A DNA stretch of 64,000 bases from JAFGNV01 sp964612485 (GTDB lineage: Bacteria > Chloroflexota > Anaerolineae > 4572-78 > J111): NCBI GenBank assembly GCA_964612485.1, contig CAZTFF010000001.1, forward strand, positions 124,001-188,000. Direction: 5' to 3'. The translations under genes were made by a program, and so were the position numbers. Below the pieces are notes generated by a model. That model worked only from the letters and a program-made list of their open reading frames with translations, was not told where the DNA came from and did no database searches. This document shows, piece by piece, positions 59,419-64,000 of this stretch (positions within the stretch are counted from its first letter, which is position 1; every line of letters starts with the position of its first letter).

Positions 59419-60129
59419 ATGTTATTTAAAAGAAAAACAGGCGTCGTTATTGTAATCATTATTCTTTTATTCAGTTTTGCGGCTGTGGTTCAGGCTGCAC
59501 CCCCCTTGCAAGCCCCGGAAGATGGCGGAGATGATGGCTCTACGCTGGGGGAAACCCTCGATCTGGACAATGTGAAGCCCAATCTGGGCACGGTGATGTC
59601 GGACAAAGATACCGGTGAAACCGACGATGCTGACACACCCGATGGCGAAGCGCCGGAAGGAGACAGCCCTGACGAAGAAGGGGATGATCCCGACGAGGAA
59701 GGTGATGATCCGTTAATTGAACACCCCGTAGCCAGCGCTCTGGCCGATTATTTTGGTGTAACCTATGACGAAATTATGGGGCTGCACGAATCCGGGATTG
59801 GCTTTGGCAATATTACCAAAGCCTACTTCTTTGCCGACAAATTGGAGCTGGATGATCCGACTGTGCTATTGGATGCTGCCCACGGCAGTGGCTGGGGTAA
59901 CGTTATGAAAGAATACGGCCTTCATCCCGGTAACGGCCAAGGCCCCGCTAAAGAAAAAGGAACCCCGCCGGGCCAGGCCAAGAAAAATGGCGATGATGAT
60001 AGCCCTGAACTAGTTGGTCAGGGAAACGGGAACGGCAATGGTAATAACGGCAACGGCAACGATAATGGAAAGGGCAACAACGGCAACGGCAATAAAGGCG
60101 GTAATGGTAAAGATAAAAACGGTAAATAG
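59419..60129 (+). CDS. Secreted acidic protein with Gly/Asn-rich tail
   Basis: A 236-aa secreted protein. The signal peptide (TGVVIVIIILLFSFAAVVQA) ends at an AxA-type site. Residues ~30-95 are strongly acidic (GDSPDEEGDDPDEEGDDP). A compact domain follows (HPVASALADYFGVTYDEIMG; ESGIGFGNITKAYFFADKLE; GSGWGNVMKEYGLHPGNGQG), then ~55 residues of GNGNGN/NGK repeats. The compact domain recurs in secreted proteins of related bacteria to my memory, but has no name I trust. The acidic part could bind Ca2+. GGAGG lies before the ATG. A terminator follows at 60163. Confidence 0.7.
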   Translation: MLFKRKTGVVIVIIILLFSFAAVVQAAPPLQAPEDGGDDGSTLGETLDLDNVKPNLGTVMSDKDTGETDDADTPDGEAPEGDSPDEEGDDPDEEGDDPLIEHPVASALADYFGVTYDEIMGLHESGIGFGNITKAYFFADKLELDDPTVLLDAAHGSGWGNVMKEYGLHPGNGQGPAKEKGTPPGQAKKNGDDDSPELVGQGNGNGNGNNGNGNDNGKGNNGNGNKGGNGKDKNGK

Positions 60130-60162
60130 CGAGGATGCATTAAGAGCTGGATTTGTAAATAA

Positions 60163-60201
60163 CATAGTGTTGGCAGGCTCAAAATGCTTGCCAACACTAT
60201 G
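60163..60201 (+). terminator. Terminator hairpin of the sigma-factor operon
   Basis: A 13-bp perfect stem, CATAGTGTTGGCA (60163-60175) with TGCCAACACTATG (60189-60201), with a 13-base loop. It lies 33 bases after the last stop. Confidence 0.75.
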
Positions 60202-60245
60202 ATCCTGGACTAATAGAGTTCATCTTCCCAGACAGGAGTATTACC

Positions 60246-60632
60246 GTGAACTTTTTAAGTGATTTTTTGCCGGTAAGTAACATGGTTGAAACTAAATATT
60301 TTTCGCGATTGACTTTATATAAAATATTCTACTACGGTATTTGTACCATATTGGGTATGTTAGCGGGGGTTATGGGCGTGGCCCTAACCCTGGCGCTGGC
60401 AATCAGTGTGCAATTATTGTTTTTTCCTCTCGCCACGTTTTGGCCGGATGTTTTTGCCTTCTCAGTCCTGGCCGTTTTTTTTACTGCCGGTTTTTCCTGG
60501 CTATTACATAAACTGGTTAGTTTGTTTCTGCCAGTCCCTTTTCAACAATTAACGGGTATAAAAATAATATTGTTATCCGGCATATTTATAAATATATTGG
60601 AGACATTTTTATTTTTTCCTATGAGCATGTAA
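60246..60632 (+). CDS. Membrane protein, three to four helices
   Basis: A 128-aa protein starting at GTG behind AGGAG (seven bases). Hydrophobic segments: YKIFYYGICTILGMLAGVMG, VALTLALAISVQLLFFPLAT, VFAFSVLAVFFTAGFSWLLH and IILLSGIFINILETFLFFPM. No recognised family. It precedes the TadE-type gene by 19 bp and may belong with the pilus genes. Confidence 0.6.
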   Translation: MNFLSDFLPVSNMVETKYFSRLTLYKIFYYGICTILGMLAGVMGVALTLALAISVQLLFFPLATFWPDVFAFSVLAVFFTAGFSWLLHKLVSLFLPVPFQQLTGIKIILLSGIFINILETFLFFPMSM

Positions 60633-60651
60633 GTCAAGGAGCAAATGCGTC

Positions 60652-62280
60652 ATGAATAAAAAAAGAAAAAGTATCGATTTTAGAAAATATTGGCCGGTTG
60701 AGGCTCTAGCTCAACGCGGCCAGAGTTTGGTTGAAATGGCCATCATTACGCCGTTATTGTTATTTCTTCTGCTGGGCGTGTTTGAAGTAGGCTATGTCGT
60801 CCGCAGCTATCTGACCCTGGTGAACGTGAATCGGGAAATCACTCGCTTTGCCGTGCGGCCAGGCTATCTGAATTTTACCGACATTAATACCATTGATGCC
60901 AGCTACCAGGATGTGCGTGATTGGGTTGATGTATCTTTGGGTCAGCAGCTCGATATGGACTTCACGAATACCGGGGATATTGACAATACCGGTAATACAA
61001 CCCTGATCGTCTCCCACGTGGTCGTGGACACCGGCCTCCCCTGCGAGGATATGAATAAGTGTGATTGCGACGATTTTGATGACCCAAATTACAACCCATT
61101 CCCTGACGATGATATTATTGTGCATCCGGAGAAACCGGGCATGTGGTATCAGGCAAAAACCTTCGGCCCGCTGGAAACCGTGACCGGTGAAAGAAGTACC
61201 CGTATTGATTATGAAGCCCTGGTCACAGAGGAGCTGATTCCCCAGAACAACAAGTTCAATTGTGAGTTGATCCAAAAGGGCGGGGTGGCGTCGGCCAATA
61301 ATATGGTCATCACCGAATTGTTCATTGATGAACCGCAGTTATTTGGTTTTCCCTTTATCTCCAATCCCTATACCGATCCGGTTTTGTTGTATTCGAAAAC
61401 CACCATGCGCCTGGTGAGCGGCGCGCGTGATTTGCTCAATAATACCGATACGGTTGGCCCCCTTTGTATGGCCTACCCCATTACGTTTGGTGAGGAAATC
61501 TTTGCCGATCCGGATGATCCGCAGGTTCCGCAACAGGTTGATGCCTATGAGGGCAATTCTCCCGGCAACTTTGGCTGGATCACCTGGAACCCGGACAGCG
61601 GCAATAACAATGCCAATTATGTGGAAAAAGAATTGAAGATCCCACAGTTGTCGATGAATGATTTTGAGAACGTGCTTGATCCCACGGATACTCATTTGAG
61701 TATTGGTGATGCGGTATCCACCGGGCCTGGGGTGATGAACTCAAGTAGTGTCGATGATCAACTGCAATTGTTGGTGGGCAAAGAAATTATTGTGCCTATC
61801 TATTCCAATAATCCGGGAACAGGGCAAAACGCCTACTATGAGGTTTCTCACTTTGCCAAGATTCAGGTGAACGAAATCTGTTTACCCCGCAATAGCCAGA
61901 CATGTGATGGCGAAAATAAAAAACAAATCAAAGCCACTTTTCTGGGCTATGTTGACGACACCTGTACGGATGTAAGCAGCGGCCCGCCGTCACCTACCAA
62001 TCAAGACCCGGTAGCCCAGGATGACGCGGTAACGACCCCCGAAAATACGCTGATTGTGATCGATGTGTTGGCTAATGACACCGATGATGATGGCGATACG
62101 TTGACCGTGATGTCGGTCACGGAAGGTTCTCCCTTTAAAGGAACCTTGCAGGTGGGTGCAGATAGCAATATTACCTATGAACCCAAAAATAACGATACCG
62201 GCACTTATCAATTTACCTACACGGTTACTGATAATAATGGTGGTCAGGATACAGCTAACGTCACCGTTACGGTAAATTAA
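60652..62280 (+). CDS. TadE-like pseudopilin fused to a cadherin-like domain
   Basis: A 542-aa protein. A type IV-like prepilin motif RGQSLVEMAIITPLLLFLLL near residue 22 (peptidase cut expected after RG, Glu at +5) marks a TadE/TadG-type membrane anchor. The following ~400 residues form a large extracellular region with cysteines (CEDMNKCDCDD). The C-terminal ~95 residues are a Ca-binding cadherin-like/VCBS domain: PVAQDDAVTTPENTLIVIDV, ANDTDDDGDTLTV and YTVTDNNGGQDTANVTV. TadE proteins are normally 150-250 aa, so the added length is notable. No TadA/TadB/RcpA genes lie nearby. Confidence 0.82.
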   Translation: MNKKRKSIDFRKYWPVEALAQRGQSLVEMAIITPLLLFLLLGVFEVGYVVRSYLTLVNVNREITRFAVRPGYLNFTDINTIDASYQDVRDWVDVSLGQQLDMDFTNTGDIDNTGNTTLIVSHVVVDTGLPCEDMNKCDCDDFDDPNYNPFPDDDIIVHPEKPGMWYQAKTFGPLETVTGERSTRIDYEALVTEELIPQNNKFNCELIQKGGVASANNMVITELFIDEPQLFGFPFISNPYTDPVLLYSKTTMRLVSGARDLLNNTDTVGPLCMAYPITFGEEIFADPDDPQVPQQVDAYEGNSPGNFGWITWNPDSGNNNANYVEKELKIPQLSMNDFENVLDPTDTHLSIGDAVSTGPGVMNSSSVDDQLQLLVGKEIIVPIYSNNPGTGQNAYYEVSHFAKIQVNEICLPRNSQTCDGENKKQIKATFLGYVDDTCTDVSSGPPSPTNQDPVAQDDAVTTPENTLIVIDVLANDTDDDGDTLTVMSVTEGSPFKGTLQVGADSNITYEPKNNDTGTYQFTYTVTDNNGGQDTANVTVTVN

Positions 62281-62306
62281 GTTTTCAGAGTTGCTTGATT
62301 TTTTCC

Positions 62307-62345
62307 AAGGCCATAGGGGCAGCCGTATAATGTCCCTATGGCTTT
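62307..62345 (+). terminator. Terminator hairpin after the TadE-type gene
   Basis: AAGGCCATAGGGGCA (62307-62321) pairs with TGTCCCTATGGCTTT (62331-62345) with minor mismatches, followed by GTGTTTTT. The rest of the 62281-62533 gap shows only an A/T-rich region before the pilin gene. Confidence 0.7.
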
Positions 62346-62533
62346 GTGTTTTTGGCGGCCATTCTCTCAGCGACGATGCAGGAAAAATCAGTTCTTGCTA
62401 CAAAATGAATATGCAAGGGGCATAAACTAAAACACTTGCTGCCCCTTCTTTTATCATTGTTTATTCAGGGCAGCCGCGTGCTGTATTTTTTATTTATCTC
62501 TATTCAAATCCATTTAAAAGGAGTTATGTCCTT

Positions 62534-62941
62534 ATGAACTCATTCTTCAAACCGCCCGACGAACGCGGGCAGGGGCTGGTAGAATACGCCCTTATTTTGG
62601 TTTTGGTGGCTATTGTGGTCATTGGCATTTTATTGGTGCTTGGCCCAACGGTGGCCCAGGTTTATTGCCAGGTATCGAATGGATTGGAACCCGGCAGTTG
62701 CGGCGTGTTGGAGCGGGTTGATCTAATAGCCCGTACCGCCGCCGGCGTACAGGTAGAGGTGCATGTGTCTGAAGATACGTCTCTAACCGTTACCAACTCT
62801 CATAATACGGATGTGAAAAACGTATCTTGCGCCACCCCCTCTTGCACGTTTTCCGTTAACGGGCTTGGGTTGGGGTCAGGGACACTCACTATTGTGGATG
62901 GTGACGGTATGACCACGGTCTTTCATTACCCGGCCAATTAA
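62534..62941 (+). CDS. Flp-type pilin with extended C-terminus
   Basis: A 135-aa pilin-like protein. RGQGLVEYALILVLVAIVVI at residues ~11-30 is the Flp prepilin signature, with the cut after RG and Glu at +5 of the mature form. Flp pilins are usually 50-70 aa; here ~85 residues follow the helix, with four cysteines (VYCQVSNG, GSCGVL, VSCATPSC) and a beta-rich end. It is a likely major or minor pilin of a Tad pilus. AGGAG lies before the ATG. It has its own transcript, set off by the terminator at 62307. Confidence 0.83.
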   Translation: MNSFFKPPDERGQGLVEYALILVLVAIVVIGILLVLGPTVAQVYCQVSNGLEPGSCGVLERVDLIARTAAGVQVEVHVSEDTSLTVTNSHNTDVKNVSCATPSCTFSVNGLGLGSGTLTIVDGDGMTTVFHYPAN

Positions 62942-62988
62942 TAATCACTTGGCTGGATTTGTTCGACGACCAATTTTTCGGTAAACTT

Positions 62989-63013
62989 GATCCCTCGATC
63001 AATCGGAGGGATC
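62989..63013 (+). promoter_or_regulatory. Hairpin burying the Shine-Dalgarno sequence of the GNAT gene
   Basis: GATCCCTC (62989-62996) pairs perfectly with GAGGGATC (63006-63013), nine-base loop. The right arm is the ribosome-binding site, and the ATG follows at once. It would block initiation until melted. Confidence 0.65.
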
Positions 63014-63445
63014 ATGACCGAATACCAACGCAATAACTACCGGATCAGCACCGATCAATTTAAACTAGATATCGATGTTATTCATCACTATCTTAGCGAA
63101 CGCTCTTACTGGGCGCAGGGACGATCCAGGGAAATCGTCGCCAAAACAATTGAACATTCGTTTTGCTTTGGCGTGTATGATCGTGCCGCCCTGGTTGGAT
63201 TTGCCCGTGTGGTTACCGACTACACCACCTTTGCCTGGCTGGCCGATGTATTCATTTTGGAATCGCACCGGGGGCAGGGATTGAGCAAGTGGCTGGTGGA
63301 ATGTATTGTTACCCACCCGTACCTGAAAGAGCTAAAACATTTCCTGCTGGCTACCAAAGACGCGCACGAACTGTATCGCCGGTACGGGGGTTTTGAAATG
63401 CTGGAAGAAAAGGGCAAATGGATGTACCGGCCCGCCCAAGGATAA
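63014..63445 (+). CDS. GNAT-family N-acetyltransferase
   Basis: A 143-aa acetyltransferase. The acetyl-CoA pyrophosphate loop is ESHRGQGLSKWLVECIV (R/Q-x-x-G-x-G/A); earlier strands are CFGVYDRAALVGFARVVTD and AWLADVFIL; the last motif is HELYRRYGGFEMLEEKGKWM. It resembles small stand-alone GNATs annotated by motif only; the acceptor is unknown. ATG 63014 with GGAGGG right before it is preferred over the TTG frame extension to 62987. The Shine-Dalgarno sequence is in a hairpin (62989-63013). Confidence 0.9.
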   Translation: MTEYQRNNYRISTDQFKLDIDVIHHYLSERSYWAQGRSREIVAKTIEHSFCFGVYDRAALVGFARVVTDYTTFAWLADVFILESHRGQGLSKWLVECIVTHPYLKELKHFLLATKDAHELYRRYGGFEMLEEKGKWMYRPAQG

Positions 63446-63449
63446 AGGT

Positions 63450-64000
63450 GTGATCAACCAACGGCTCCTGCGGCTGGCTCGCTCGGCCCGCTTTCATCTG
63501 ATCCTGACCATCTTGCTGAACCTGCTGGGCGGTATCGTGCTGGTGGGGCAGGCGTATGCTCTGAGCCGCATCATCAGCCGGGTCTTTTTAGATCATCAAA
63601 CCCTGGCCGGCGTGCAATCATTGCTCCTGCTTCTGCTGGCGTTCAGCGCGTTGCGGGCCGTTTTTACCTGGAGCAGCCAGATAACCGCTCAGCGCGTGGC
63701 CGGAGCCGTCAAAAACAACCTGCGCCGCCGCCTGACCGCCCACTTGCTGGCCCTTGGCCCGGCCTATGCTCACGGCGAGCGTACCGGCGAATTAGCCAAC
63801 ACCGCCGTGGCAGGCGTCGAGGCGCTGGACGCCTATTTCAGCCAATACCTGCCCCAACTGGCCTCCGCCGCGTTGGTGCCGCTAACCATTCTGCTGGTCG
63901 TTTTCCCGCTTGATATTTTATCCGGGGTGGTGCTGCTCTTCACCGCGCCCCTCATCCCGGTATTTATGGTGCTCATCGGCCAACAAGCCGAGCGAATGAC
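63450..64000 (+). CDS. cydD: CydD-type thiol reductant ABC exporter subunit, N-terminal part (runs off window)
   Basis: A frame open to the window end, 183 codons, starting at GTG 63450, four bases after the GNAT stop. It encodes the membrane domain of an ABC half-transporter: INQRLLRLARSARFHLILTI, AQRVAGAVKNNLRRRL, ERTGELANTAVAGVEALDAY, FSQYLPQLASAALVPLTI and FPLDILSGVVLLFTAPLIPV. The YFSQYLPQ/FPLDxLS/TAPLIPxFM pattern is the signature of CydD, which with CydC exports cysteine and glutathione for cytochrome bd assembly. The ATPase half and cydC would lie beyond the window. Confidence 0.87.
   Translation, partial: MINQRLLRLARSARFHLILTILLNLLGGIVLVGQAYALSRIISRVFLDHQTLAGVQSLLLLLLAFSALRAVFTWSSQITAQRVAGAVKNNLRRRLTAHLLALGPAYAHGERTGELANTAVAGVEALDAYFSQYLPQLASAALVPLTILLVVFPLDILSGVVLLFTAPLIPVFMVLIGQQAERM

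Overview
The window looks like a chromosomal segment of a bacterium, most likely a Chloroflexota (Anaerolineae-like) lineage. This is inferred from the mix of genes rather than from a marker: a DUF3524 queuosine-type glycosyltransferase, secreted Pro/Thr-rich proteins with one or two membrane spans, PA14/golvesin surface proteins, a TadE/Flp pilus fragment, an EF-P with an Arg tip, NarL-type signalling and many intergenic inverted repeats. I saw no rRNA, tRNA, CRISPR array, prophage or intact insertion sequence.

Left part (1-23 kb, almost all on the minus strand): the 3' end of hisG and a truncated GT-C-like membrane protein; a QTMAN-like glycosyltransferase; a PH-like/FtsX permease pair; galM; a MoxR-DUF58-transglutaminase operon; a deoxynucleoside kinase whose upstream region carries five co-oriented, helically phased DnaA boxes; plsY-PHP; panE; glpK; efp; and a DinG helicase with a fused exonuclease.

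Middle part (23-44 kb): sensory, surface and envelope-stress functions. There is a cyclic-nucleotide-binding protein, a signal-less BMP-family protein, a cluster of exported proteins (PA14/golvesin, BNR propeller, a candidate LPxSG-anchored protein) and an island of small membrane proteins (DUF1328, YggT, GlsB/YeaQ types), a PP2C phosphatase, a GAF/PAS histidine kinase and two NarL-type regulators. Three promoters here (upstream of a 98-aa ORF, of the PP2C gene and of the second regulator) share the same 36-bp element directly abutting the -35 box. That is the clearest sign of an undescribed regulon in the window. Gene relics (transposase, PgpH-like, ABC-2 permease) lie in the same stretch.

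Right part (44-57 kb, minus strand): a 14-gene co-directional run, apparently led by one near-perfect sigma70 promoter with a ~370-nt structured leader. It starts with cysK, cysE, metY, metX and metW and continues into a CDP-alcohol phosphatidyltransferase/DoxX fusion, a flippase-like protein, GTP cyclohydrolase II, a RIB7/RibD-C reductase, a BchC-like dehydrogenase, a PTPS-III-like T-fold enzyme, a GT4 glycosyltransferase and a methyltransferase. The second half looks like a pathway from GTP to a modified pterin or pyrimidinone, possibly lipid-linked; I know of no described pathway with this exact set.

Far right (57.7-64 kb, plus strand): an ECF sigma factor with an overlapping anti-sigma-like gene and secreted acidic proteins, a TadE-cadherin fusion and a Flp-type pilin, a GNAT acetyltransferase whose Shine-Dalgarno sequence is buried in a hairpin, and the start of cydD running off the window. 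All names are from reading motifs by eye; no database search was possible.
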